Assembly (NCBI RefSeq): GCF_042453785.1
Contig: NC_091666.1
Location: forward strand, 28,974,501-29,038,500
DNA length: 64,000 bases
From: Malus domestica
Taxonomy: Eukaryota; Streptophyta; Magnoliopsida; Rosales; Rosaceae
Direction of reading: 5' to 3'
Shown here: positions 10,859-21,575 of the stretch, piece by piece
Numbering within the stretch: position 1 is the stretch's first letter
Layout: the number at the start of each line of letters is the position of its first letter
The notes under the pieces: model-generated
Seen by the model: the letters and a program-made list of their open reading frames with translations, nothing else
What the model was told of the DNA's origin: nothing
Database searches by the model: none
Position numbers and translations under genes: made by a program

Positions 10859-12004
10859 TCAATTCACACCGGTGGTGGTGGCGGCCGCAGCAGAAGCAGC
10901 CTGATCGTGGTGAGGAACTTCATCATACGCGCCAGTCTCCTCATTGTATGAGTACCAAACCCCAGATGCAGCAGAGCAAAATAGTCCTGTGGATGGATCG
11001 TAATAGTACCCCAAACTGCTGCTGTAATAGTACCCCGAATTCTCATCAAACACATAATCATTCTGCCCTTCAGACGAACCGGCTCCTGCTCCGTTAGAAT
11101 CCGAGGGTCTAGCAGCAGCATTAGCATCTTCTTCATCATCATCCTCACCAAACATATCATATCCATCTCCAGCAGATTCACCACCATTGTTGTCATTCCC
11201 AACTGGCGCGGCCGGGATGCCTTCGAGTCTTGCCCTAGCTAAAGTCTCGTACCCTTGAGCCTCCCTTTCGAAAATCTCCTTCTTCTCATGATTCACATCG
11301 TACTCCCCGTGCTTGTCCATCAGCGTCACAGCGTCCTCAGTCAGCTGGTCGAAAACCCTCTTCGTCTCCGGTGACATCTTCACCTTCTTGTCCCCCTTCA
11401 ACCTCCTCAGAGCCTGCAACACCGTTTCGCCTTCCTCGAGCACGTCGGCAATGCGCCTCTTAATCTTCCCAATATCTTCATCTTCCGGTGGCAAATCCGC
11501 CGCATCATCTTCGGTTTTCGGCTTGGGAACATGTAATTTCGTAACCCCAGCTTCAACACTATCAAGCCAAGCATCCTTCACGCGATTCCCCTCGGCATAC
11601 TCCACGAAATTCCCCTCGGCATCGAAATACCCCTCTTTCCTCTCCTTCTCTAAGTTGAAAGGGTCCATCTGAATCCCGTCGTCCACGAAGTTGTCGTAAT
11701 CCAATTCCTCGCCGTACGCGACTTCCGCGGCGGAGACATCGTCGCCGATCCCGTCGTCCCCGAACCGCCGCCGCTTCTCGCGCTCTTTGGCGGCGAAACG
11801 GGGGTCCGGAAACTCACCCCCGATCTCGTCGTCGTCCTCGTCGGCTCTGCGTATCTTCACGGGTTCGTCTTCCCGTTTCGCCTTCTTCCCCTTGGGAAAC
11901 TTAACCTTCCTTTCCGCCGTGGGTCTGTCGGAATCGGAATCGGAGTCGGATAGCTCAGGGATGGGGCGCTTGCGATTGGATCGCGACGGAAGATCTGGTT
12001 CCAT
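10859..12004 (-). CDS. CD2BP2: CD2BP2/LIN1-like U5 snRNP-associated protein
   Basis: A single uninterrupted frame of 381 residues from the ATG at 12004. An in-frame ATG six codons upstream, at 12022, is also possible, but the family start MEPDLPSRSNRKRP fits 12004. It has a charged N-terminus with a Ser-Asp run and basic nuclear signals. The conserved core includes ELDYDNFVDDGIQMDPFNLE and YFDAEGNFVEY. A middle helical part follows, then an OCRE-like aromatic repeat near the C-terminus (DYVFDENSGYYY, LGYYYDPSTGLF, WYSYNEETGAY). Yeast Lin1 and human CD2BP2 (U5-52K) associate with the U5 snRNP in splicing. The animal GYF domain is not visible, its place being taken by the OCRE-like repeat. The gene is intronless and ends 260 bp from the convergent UFSP gene. 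Confidence 0.85.
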   Translation of the reverse strand: MEPDLPSRSNRKRPIPELSDSDSDSDRPTAERKVKFPKGKKAKREDEPVKIRRADEDDDEIGGEFPDPRFAAKEREKRRRFGDDGIGDDVSAAEVAYGEELDYDNFVDDGIQMDPFNLEKERKEGYFDAEGNFVEYAEGNRVKDAWLDSVEAGVTKLHVPKPKTEDDAADLPPEDEDIGKIKRRIADVLEEGETVLQALRRLKGDKKVKMSPETKRVFDQLTEDAVTLMDKHGEYDVNHEKKEIFEREAQGYETLARARLEGIPAAPVGNDNNGGESAGDGYDMFGEDDDEEDANAAARPSDSNGAGAGSSEGQNDYVFDENSGYYYSSSLGYYYDPSTGLFCSAASGVWYSYNEETGAYDEVPHHDQAASAAAATTTGVN

Positions 12005-12022
12005 TGAAGAGATTGGAAGCAA

Positions 12023-12418
12023 ATCGAATCAAGACGGAGGTTTTTGGGATGGTGTAATTACTGACCGATATTTGTGTGTGTTCTAGAACGTTGAGACGGT
12101 GGTAGAGTAGGGGTTTTGTGGAGATTTTCTTATTTTTTTATTTTTTTATTTGAGAACATCGATATTTTTCTATTAAAAAAATAAGAGTTCGGTTAAATCA
12201 TATAATAAGCACATACGTAACATATTATTAATAAAAAAAAGATAGAGGGATGTGACACATAATTACCGTTCATGTTTCGTGACACAAAAAAATCTATCGT
12301 TTTTGTGAGGAGGATTTCTTTTTACATGGTTTTTGGAATAAAATTTTAATTTTTCTCTTCTAATTTATTTGATTTTTTAAAATAAAATAATTTTTACTAA
12401 TCATATAGGCAAATAAGG
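12023..12418. other. Intergenic, AT-rich
   Basis: Holds the promoter side of the CD2BP2-like gene on the minus strand. Beyond that I see only AT-rich DNA with poly-T and poly-A runs and no gene. Confidence 0.5.
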
Positions 12419-12785
12419 TTCGTAAGAAACAACAATATTTGGCTACTCAAATATGAATAGGAACTCTTACTTAAAATTTCTCAAAATTGTTTGTTGTCAA
12501 TTTATAAAACTTCGTTTTTATAATCAAAACCATTCATTTTATAAATCACTCTATAAAGATCGTCTTTGTAAAAAATCAATTAAAACTAAGGTCATTTAGT
12601 CATCAAACTGTTTAAAAACAAATGAACGGTATTGGTAAAAGTATTACGAATCGTCTATGTATTTACTACAATAAATTGACTAAACGACCTTATTTTTAAT
12701 TTATTTTTTCAGAGATGATCTTTACAGTGTGATTCATAGTATGAATGATTATGATCATAAGCACAAAGCTCTTAGATTAAAACAC
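12419..12785. mobile_element. Left part of a fold-back MITE split by a Harbinger insertion
   Basis: Two long inverse arms face each other: CTATAAAGATCGTCTTTG with AAAACTAAGGTCATTTAGTC near 12550-12600, and GACTAAACGACCTTATTTTT with GATGATCTTTACAG near 12690-12730. The outer end (AACAATATTTGGCTACTC, AGGAACTCTTACTTAAAA) pairs with the inverse sequence at 21795-21853, on the far side of the 9-kb element. Relatives of the whole MITE lie in both MSRA introns near 49260-49530 and 52850-53130. Confidence 0.65.
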
Positions 12786-13156
12786 TAAGGGTGCGTTTGT
12801 TGCGCCGGACTGTCTCGGACTGGACTAGCTGCCGGGACTAAGCTGGACTGGCTTAGACTGGACTAAGCTGGACTAACTTAGTGAAGCGTTTGGTGCAGTC
12901 TCGGACTAAGAAGCAGGATAAGAAAAACAGTACTGTTCACCAAATTTGTGTTTGCTTAGACTAGGACTACAAATTTTTGCCATTGTGTAATAGAGTAATG
13001 CTACAAATCTCATGATATGGGTTAATTGGAGCATATTTTTGCCATGTATATTATGAATCTTAAAAAAAATTGACAATTGTTTTGTTTCTATTACCTGCTA
13101 ATAGAATTGGGTTTAATTTGCAAATGTAGCTTGATTTAAACTCTATCACCCAACAG

Positions 13157-14502
13157 AAGAAATATTTTGCCTTAACTGAATTGCTAGCTCTCAGTGGGTT
13201 TGAGTGGAATGAAGAGAAAATGATGTTGGCTTGTGAGAAAAGTGCGTATGACGAGGCTACGAAGGTTTGCGTATATCTGATTGTATTTTTTGTTTTATCT
13301 GATTGTGTTTTGTTTTTAGAATCTCAGTTCCTTGATTAATTACACTGAGTTCAAAATCTCAGAGTTAATATCATCATCTTCTTAATTACGAATCAGGATA
13401 ATGCACTAACAACATACATAGAAAAAGAAAAACCTCAATGGGAGGTAATTCCAAGTTCTTTACTGACACCATCACCATACACTCAGAAACCACTTGAAGC
13501 TAGATATTAGAAGGATTACAGTGCACATAAACAAAAACTGAGACTTGTATGAAAGACATAGCTTTTTAAATACCAGCTCTTTCATACTGTAAAGAAAAAA
13601 GAGTTATGACAAACTTATAGATGATCTGTTGATCTGCCAGCTTGTGTGGCAACATAAAAGAGTATATATATATATGTATATCTTTTCGGAAAGGTTCACC
13701 CATCATCCCTCTGAAAAAAGGAAAAACTTAACATTATTTTTTTGTTTTCCATAGCTAGCACACGTCAAAACATCCTGCCCTGTCCATTATTAATTGTTCT
13801 GCCTCTTGTCCTTTCTTCAAAGATCGATTTTTCACTTCTTCCTCTTTACGCTGCCCTCTTCATCCTGTAATAGACCAAGAATTAATATATTGTATTACAC
13901 GTCTTGTGTTTTGTGTTTTTTTTTTGTAGGGTAAAAAGGATGCAAGTGGATTGTACGATAAGCCTTTTCCGCACTACCACAGTTTGGGAGAGATTTATGC
14001 AAAAGATCGTGCTATGGGTGCAAATGCTGGTAACGCTGATGACGATGAAGAAGAAGTTAGACTTGAAGATGCCAATGTCAATCAACATGAAGGTGAGGAT
14101 GAAAGTGGAAATGACTTTGATACTTCTTTCTCAGTACCAAATACCCAACAACAAAGGAATGCAGAAAGTAACACATCAAACATTAGTCGCAAAAGGACAA
14201 GAGTAGCGGATGAAATGGCCAAGCAATTCTCTATTATGGCTAAAGCTATAGCCGATGTGGGACCTAAGATTGATGGTCTAGTTCATGCACTGTCAACCGA
14301 TATAAATCTGACCGAAATGCAACAAAAACTTGATAGTGAGTTGACCAAAATGGAGTTTTTGTCTCCCATGGATTTATTTAAAGTCACTAACTTCTTGGCC
14401 AAAGAACATGACCTTTTGAGGGTGTTTTTCAACATGTCTGATGAAAGGAAGAGTGCATATGTGACTACTTTGTTGCAGACTTGGATGCATAACGACATCT
14501 AA
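13157..14502 (+). pseudogene. 5'-truncated Myb/SANT-like gene remnant
   Basis: Two joined pieces can be read. 13157-13264 encodes KKYFALTELLALSGFEWNEE and on to EKSAYDEATK. 13930-14502 continues in phase with GKKDASGLYDKPFPHYHSLG and EIYAKDRAMG, then an acidic linker, then a helical C-terminus ending at the stop in 14500-14502. This is the second half of the plant Myb/SANT-like (L10-interacting MYB, Myb_DNA-bind_3) family. The first half, with the tryptophan repeat, is not found upstream, so the gene is truncated. It runs opposite to the intact SANT gene of the same transposon and is not a close copy of it. It may come from a second Harbinger element nested or recombined here. Confidence 0.6.
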
Positions 14503-15190
14503 GTGATGGTCCAAATAATGTGAATGCTAGTTTTTTGCTATGACGTGCTTACTGCCATAATGACATATCAGGGAAAATTGTGAATGTTTTGTAAATCTAA
14601 TGACTTATTAGATGACACCATAATGGTGAAGAACTACTTTTTGTTGGTATTATGATGTTTAGGCAGGTTAAGAATATTTTGTTGACAATCTGATGTGTAG
14701 GCAGGTTATGAATATTTGATAATATGATGCATACGCAGGGTATGACAAGTTTGCTTAGGTTGGTTATGGTGGTTAGATAGATGTACTTTAATGTAAAATA
14801 TTAACTTTAATGAAGTTATTTCCTACTCTTTGTTTGTTACTAATATTTTTTTCTTCATTTATTTACTATTATACAAAATCCACCTCTTGAAGATCACTTT
14901 AGTTCAAGGGGAATCAAGTTTTTTGATTTGAAATGGTAAAACAAAATTTCTTCTACTCCTTGACATTATGTAGCAAAATATATTCTTGAAGAGTTAAGAC
15001 TGAAAATGCTCCTAACAATTTCTTTCCATGTCCTTCTTGCTCATTAAGCATAATTCTATGCTCATTCACATTATGCACAACCAGTGGCGGAGCCAGGAAT
15101 CTTACCACAAGGGGTCGTAGTGTAAAAGTCCAGAAAAAAAATTTAGGATGGAAATGTTAAAGTTAATGCTTTACTTAAACTGATTATGTG
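14503..15190. other. Non-coding part of the Harbinger interval
   Basis: AT-rich 3' region behind the SANT remnant. At 15082-15098 it has CAGTGGCGGAGCCAGGA, a word often seen near the edges of plant transposon insertions. I cannot assign it to a bounded element. No gene is seen. Confidence 0.35.
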
Positions 15191-15197
15191 TAAAAGG

Positions 15198-15682
15198 GCT
15201 GACTGTTGCCTTTATTAGTCGACCCATTCTATTTATCAGTCGACCCAATTACTTCAGTCGGCTTATGTATTGAACTAGGGCTGACTGTTGCCTTTATCAG
15301 TCGACCCATTCTATTTATCAGTCGACCCATTCTATTTATCAGTCGACCCAATTACTTCAGTCGGCTTATGTATTGAACTAATTCTGTGTAAAAGGGCTGA
15401 CTGTTGCCTTTATCAGTCGACCCATTCTATTTATCAGTCGACCCATTCTATTTATCGACCCATTCTATTTATCAGTCGACCCATTTTATTTATCAGTCGA
15501 CCTAGAGTAAATTCAATCGATCTAAAGTAACTCCTAAATACATGCAGAATCAGTTTGTTACTCAATGCATAATCAGTTTGTTACTTCATGCAGAATCAGT
15601 TTGTTACTCAATGCAGAATCAATTTGTTACTTCATGCAGAATCAGTTTGTTACTCAATGCAAAATCAGTTTGTTACTATTAT
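15198..15682. repeat. Two adjoining minisatellites
   Basis: 15198-15510 is built from a 21-bp unit (CAGTCGACCCATTCTATTTAT) set in a longer unit that also contains GGGCTGACTGTTGCCTTTAT and ACTTCAGTCGGCTTATGTAT. 15545-15680 is about six copies of a roughly 22-bp unit with GCAGAATCAGTTTGTTACT. Neither codes for a sensible protein; the 80-residue frame across the first block is repeat translation. Confidence 0.75.
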
Positions 15683-15724
15683 ATACTATATAAAAAAATA
15701 TTAAAAAAAAGTATATAAAATATT

Positions 15725-15946
15725 TGATTTGGGACAAGGGCATTTTAGTAATCATACTGGTTTATATTCCGATTCTGCTGAATTAGTAAACAGCTTTATG
15801 GAATTGTATTCCGATTCCAGACAGTTTTAGTAAACAATTTCAACAAGAATCTGATTCTGATTCCACCTCATTTCAATTCCTCCTCAATCAAATTCCTCCT
15901 CAATCCGATTCCTCTCAATTTGATTACGGATTAGTAAACGCGCCAT
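15725..15946. mobile_element. Possible terminus of a second, nested DNA element
   Basis: The stretch repeats GATTCCGATT and ATTAGTAAAC words and ends GATTAGTAAACGCGCCA followed by TAA. Inverted, this reads TGGCGCGTTTACTAATC, the style of a Harbinger or hAT terminal repeat. No matching left end was found, so it may be a remnant joined to the SANT remnant at 13157-14502. Weak call. Confidence 0.35.
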
Positions 15947-16196
15947 AATAGTGGCCAATACATGCAACTTCAACAAATACAAGTACATAAGATCTCCATA
16001 ATTTAGAAAATCCTAGTTAACATTAGTTAACATTAGCCAAAATAGATCTCTATAATTTACAAAATGGCTAGTTAACATAAGCCAAAATACTAGTGCAAAG
16101 CTAAGTTATAAGTCATAACATAAGATTGTATGATTAATAAAATACATCCATGTTAACGTTAATAAAATACATCCATGTTAACATTAGCCAAAATCC

Positions 16197-17187
16197 TCAT
16201 CCGCTTGCGTTGTCGCTTAAAAGCCTTTGGACGAACACTTTCTTGAGTTCCGGTTTGATTGCCCTGAACACTCCCACATTTTTTGGTTTATCCAAAATAA
16301 GAGACAATGCATCAATTTGATCCATAGGAGAGAGACCCATTGCTTCAAGTTCATTAGCTATGTCAGTATGATCTGCAGTACCTTGAACTAAAGCTTCAGT
16401 TACCATTTGCATCCTCTTCCCACTTTCAACATAAAAATCTTTCAGTCCACTGATAATTGCCTCGGTTCCATCACTTGAACTTCCCACAGCTCTTTTCCTC
16501 TTTCTTTGGCTATTTTCAGATGGGGTGCTTTGTTGGCTTTGTTGGTTCATTGAAGAAACAAAATTTTCACCTCCAATATCACTTTCACCAACATGATCAT
16601 GACTTTGTTCCTCCACCATTTGAGCAGGGGTTTCGGCTACATTACCCGTAGCCCGATCTTTTCCAAATATATATGCAAATCTATCAAACAGTGGAAAAGG
16701 TTTGCTTCTCCATCCATCGGCTTCTTTATTTCTCTAAGATTATATCAACATAGCAAAACTAAAATTTAGCATGCGTAACAAATATAGGAGCAAGAATATA
16801 ACTAATGCATAAATAAAATAGGATATGAACCTGCACATAAGTTTGCCATGCGTCATCACTGTCAACTTCAACGCACTTTTTGACATCATTCCATACAAAT
16901 CCACTTGTGTTTATCATGTCAACGACCATACTATATGTTTTTTTCCATTTCTTCAACTTGGACTCAATATGTGGATTTGCCTTTATATTTGAATGAGGAC
17001 ATAAAACATTGACAGCTTTTGCTATTTCAACCAAAGTACCTTGTTTGAAAGCACCGGTGTCACACCGTTGCTTCCGAGCAACAAAATCCTCAAGAACTCC
17101 TAGTAATACTTCTTCCTCAAATGCTTCCCATTTACGCCTTCTTCCTTTTGGCTCTTGAGTAGCATTCAAAATATTATCGTTATCCAT
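16197..17187 (-). CDS. Harbinger ORF1: Myb/SANT-like DNA-binding protein
   Basis: Two exons on the minus strand, 17187-16831 and 16733-16197, join in phase 0 to 297 residues. Residues about 15-130 form the Myb/SANT-like domain (RRKWEAFEEEVLLGVLEDFV, ESKLKKWKKTYSMVVDMI, GFVWNDVKKCVEV, then PFPLFDRFAYIFGKDRATG). The C-terminus is acidic with a basic RKRKRAVG patch and a helical tail. In PIF/Harbinger elements this protein binds the transposon ends and helps bring the transposase into the nucleus. It lies 3' of the transposase gene on the same strand. There is no internal stop, so it looks complete. Confidence 0.82.
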
Positions 17188-17387
17188 ACCTAAACAAAAA
17201 ATATTTTAATGAAGGAAAATACCATACAAATAATCAATTTGCATAATATCCAATCAACTTGCATAATATCCAATCAACTTGCATAATATCCAATTAATTT
17301 GCATACCATCCAATCATTGTGCTAATATCTAACAAATGCATGATAAAAAGGAATACTAAAATAAAATGTTATCATTAAAACATATAG

Positions 17388-18770
17388 CTAGTTCGGTTGC
17401 TGGTTCCTAATTGCTCTCCACTCATTATACATTTCCTGAGCCATATCATTCCTCATTGCAGTCCACTGGTCCGATGTTTGAACACTACCAACATATTCAC
17501 CTTCTTCTGTATTTTGTTCATCTTCTATTATTGGCAAATTCTCCATTTGATCTACTGACATCTCTTGCCTAATAAGATTGTGTAGTAGGCAACAAGCGGT
17601 AATTATTCGACCTTGTGTCCTTATCGGATAGAAAGATGGACTCCTTAGTATCGACCACCTTCCTTTTAGCAAGCCAAAACAGCGTTCAATTACATTCATT
17701 GCCTTAGAATGCTTCATGTTAAAATATTCTTCCTTATTAGAAGGTGTTCGTCCCTCCCATTCAGATAAATGATAAGGTATTCCTCTATAGGGTGCAAGGA
17801 ATCCTTCACCATTTGTATAACCACCATCTACAAGGTAATAACAACCTAATGAAAAAAAAAAACAGACCTTATTAGTGTTTTGTAGTTGACAAACAGAACT
17901 AAACCTAACTTACAAAGTTGAGACTAAGTAATAGTCTTACCCGCTGGTACCTTAAAACCATTAGGCCTACTAATCGCATCATGTAGCACTCTAGAGTCTG
18001 ATGCGGAACCCTCCCACCCCGGAAACACATATATGAACTGCATATCTCCTGAACACACACCTAACACATTAGTTGCGACTCGACCCTTTCTTGTTCGGTA
18101 TCTTGGTTTGTCAATTTCAGGTACATGCACATCAATGTGTGTTCCATCCAATGCTCCCAAGCAATTCTTAAAAACCAAAAATAATAAACTTTTTGTTAAT
18201 TTATACAAAGGGAATGAAGAGTTAAAGCTTAGGGAAAATGAAAAAAATTTCTCATCATACCTTAAAACATCGCCACCTAGCATCTGTAGAATCAATAGGC
18301 ACAGGCTGGGGGACTTTTAGTAGGGTACATTGTAATCGCAAAATTCCTTGCAATACGCTATTGAAATACCTACTTATAGTCTCTCCCGACCTATAAAATC
18401 TACCGCCAACACTACGATTCTTAGTATGATGTGCTAATATTTGTAAAGTCATACACACCTGTTCCTCTACAGACACCAAACCATCAGTTTTTACCCTCCC
18501 ATCTTGACGAAGTAAGTCGCATAATATGCCAAAAGTCATTCTATCCATTCTCAATTCGTTAACACATTCAGTATCAGTATTCCCTATTATACCATTCAGA
18601 TAACACAAACTAATCTCTCGTCTAATAAGTGAACGGTTAGTCAATGTGGGTCGTTCAACATGTCTCTGTTTGCCACGTAGCATCATCACCACAAGAATCG
18701 TACAAATACAAATTGTCTCCAAATAAGACATCTCTAACAATAAGATCAATAAAAGCTTCCTTCGATCCAT
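17388..18770 (-). CDS. Harbinger transposase (HARBI1-like, DDE)
   Basis: Three exons on the minus strand, 18770-18261, 18166-17941 and 17845-17388, total 1194 nt, or 397 residues, with no stop and all junctions in phase. Family landmarks: [15 protein letters not shown], a helix-turn-helix-like middle ([20 protein letters not shown]), then the DDE_4 nuclease. Its acidic residues are Asp177 (GALDGTHID), Asp252 ([13 protein letters not shown]) and Glu299 ([14 protein letters not shown]), all present. The length is usual for plant Harbinger transposases. Four 51-bp repeats lie just upstream of the start. With the intact ORF1 this makes an autonomous element likely. Confidence 0.88.
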
Positions 18771-18813
18771 ATCTATCCAAACAAAAAAAAAACAATAAAC
18801 AAATTAACTAAAT

Positions 18814-18983
18814 CATTAACCCGAGGCAACAAATATACAGGTGGCGTTGAAAAAAAAAAGTTTTCATTAACCCGAGGCAACAAATATACAGGTGGCGTTG
18901 AAAAAAAAAAACTTTTCATTAACCCGAGGCAACAAATATACAGGTGGCGTTGAAAAAAAAAAGTTTTCATTAACCCGAGGCAT
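18814..18983. repeat. Four 51-52-bp repeats upstream of the transposase start
   Basis: The word AACCCGAGGC recurs at 18818, 18869, 18921 and 18972. Each is followed by AACAAATATACAGGTGGCGT and a poly-A run; the last copy is partial. On the minus strand they lie 50-210 bp before the transposase ATG, in the promoter or 5' UTR. The copies are almost identical, suggesting recent amplification. Confidence 0.8.
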
Positions 18984-19204
18984 CATATTCAAAATGTTCT
19001 ACTCTTATACATCTATAAACATGTGTCTAAGAACACTAGTATGAGGATTGCTATCATTGCTAGGCATTGCATGTGAAAAGGGAAATTAAAGGACACCTGT
19101 AATGCAGTAGCCTTAGCCTTAGCCTTCCGTTTATGCTCCTCTTCTCTGCAACCAACAACCACAACAAATTGCAATTCAGCATCAACCCCACACAATACAA
19201 AACA

Positions 19205-20580
19205 TTCACATTGTATACACACTGCATACATACACACTGCAAACACAGTACATACATACACACACTACATACACTGCATACACTACACACACACTACATA
19301 CACTACACACACACACTGCATACATACACACTGCAAACACAGTACATACATACACACACTCACATACACTACACACACACACTACATACACTACACACAC
19401 ACCCTGCAAGTACACACACAATGCATACATACATACACACACTGCATACACCCTGCATACACCCTGCATACATACACACTGCATACACAGTACACAAACA
19501 CACACACTGTATACACCTTGCACACACAGTACACAAACACACACACACTACATACACTACACACACACACTGCATACACTACACACACACCCTGCAAGTA
19601 CACACACAGTGCATACATACATACACACCCTGCATACATACACACTGCATACACAGTACACAAACACACACACTGCATACACCTTGCACACACAGTACAC
19701 ACACACTGCACACACACACAATGCATACACACTCATTCACACACACACTGCACACACACACTGCTTACACACTGCACACACACACACTGCATACACACTC
19801 ACACTCACACTCACACTCACTCACACTCACTACATACACTACACACACACACTGCAAACACAGTACACTACACACACTACATACACTGCATACACTACAC
19901 ACATACACACTTATTCACACACACACTGCACACACACACACTGCTTACACACTGCACACACACACACTGCACACACACTCACACTCACACTCACTCACAC
20001 TCACTACATACACTACACACACACACTGCATACATACACACTGCAAACACAGTACACTACACACACTACATACACTTCATACACTACACCCTGCATACAT
20101 ACACTACACACACACTGCATACATACACACTGCAAACACAGTACACTACACACACACACTACATACACTACACACACACACTGCATACACTACACACACA
20201 CCCTGCAAGTACACACACACTGCATACACCCTGCATACATACACACTGCAAACACAGTACATACATACACACACTACATACACTGCATACACTACACACA
20301 CACTACATACACTACACATACACACTGCATACATACACACTGCAAACACAGTACATACATACACACAGTACATACACTACACACACACACACACACACAC
20401 TACATACACTACACACACACACTGCATACACTACACACACACCCTGCAATACACACACAGTGCATACATACATACACACACTGCATACACCCTGCATACA
20501 CCCTGCATACATACACACTGCATACACAGTACACAAACACACACTGTATACACCTTGCACACACAGTACACAAATGACAC
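19205..20580. repeat. 1.4-kb compound CA-rich satellite
   Basis: The whole stretch is built from ACACAC, CATACA, CTGCATACA, CTACATACA and AGTACA words in higher-order units, such as CACTGCATACATACACACTG, repeated many times. It stays open in several frames on both strands because the units contain few stop triplets. This gives apparent proteins of up to 493 residues made only of His, Thr, Tyr, Cys and Ile. These are not genes. It lies inside the Harbinger element between the transposase and the SEC61-gamma-like gene. Confidence 0.9.
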
Positions 20581-21198
20581 CGTAATCTTATATTATTACA
20601 TACGAATCGAATAAATTCAAGATACAAGATCTTTGGACCAATTTTATGAATCAATATTCTGTTAAACGTCCTTGATTCGGTATCAATTTCCTAAGACACA
20701 TAAAGCAGAATAATAGAGCAACAGAGTAAAACCAGAACTCAAACTAATCAATCGTGCCTCAAGAAGATCTCCCTATTTAGATCATATCACCAGATTCACC
20801 ACATCCATTTCTACCAAATATCACGATGCAGACTATCCGTTCCAAACCATTAACGTAATCCGAATGAAACACTCAAAACCAAGAGCGATGCACACATCTA
20901 AACATAAAGTTGATAAAAATCTCAACATTAAAGAACCATTTCAACTATATTGGCATAGAAGAAAAACCAAACATCTGTGTGTGTGTATACATATGCAACT
21001 CAACCACTACATTCCTCATTGAAACTTTTGATTCGTTTATAAAATTAAACAAACAACAATTACCAAAATCAAATTAATCCGAATTCCAACTAATAAACAA
21101 CCTAATCAAATCATACATCGATCAAGCAAACCAATCAAATCTCCACAATTTCCATCAATAATTTTCAATCAATGGATTTGATTAGATCCAATAAATAC
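20581..21198. other. Non-coding DNA 3' of the SEC61-gamma-like gene
   Basis: AT-rich with no gene. On the minus strand it would hold the 3' UTR of the SEC61-gamma-like gene. A short GT run (GTGTGTGTA) is at about 20976. Confidence 0.4.
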
Positions 21199-21575
21199 CT
21201 AAACAGATCCAACGATGATATTGTTGATGGGGATGAAGATCAGCTTGACGAAGAACCCGACGAAACCCATCACGACGAACCCGATCGCTGTCCGGAGCGC
21301 GACCTTGGAGAATTCTACACGACAATCAACCATCAAATCTCATCAATTACACATGCATATCAAAGAATATAACTTGTGAGAAAACACAGATCCGACCCGA
21401 ATGCTGAATTACCTTTGCGATCGGGCTTGTGGCAGCGCTTGACGAGGCGAATGCTGTCCTTGGAGAACTCTCGGAGCAGATCTGTTACGTGAAGACGAGG
21501 GAGCGGACGACAAGAGGAACAGATGAGGAGCAGGATGCAGATGAGGGCGACCAGGATGCAGCTGACGGCGAGCAT
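21199..21575 (-). CDS. SEC61G: SEC61-gamma-like translocon subunit with altered N-terminus
   Basis: Two exons on the minus strand, 21575-21413 and 21314-21199, join in phase to 92 residues. The family core is complete: [20 protein letters not shown], then after the intron [20 protein letters not shown] and [18 protein letters not shown], with the single C-terminal membrane helix. SEC61-gamma is the small tail-anchored subunit of the ER protein channel. The usual start (MDA..SV.DPLREF, about 69 residues) is missing. The frame instead runs upstream through a hydrophobic 31-residue leader starting [14 protein letters not shown]. An intron is retained, so this is a DNA copy and not a retrocopy. 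It lies inside the Harbinger ends and is probably captured. Whether it is expressed is open. Confidence 0.72.

Noticed and set aside
11313-12086. Plus-strand frames over the CD2BP2-like gene
   Set aside because: Ser-rich antisense shadows of an acidic coding region.
15198-15682. CRISPR-like array
   Set aside because: Unit lengths are irregular, there are no unique spacers and this is plant nuclear DNA. It is a minisatellite.
19133-20614. Open frames of 322-493 residues on the plus strand and several Cys/Val-rich frames on the minus strand
   Set aside because: All are translations of the CA-rich satellite, with only a handful of amino-acid types and no domain.
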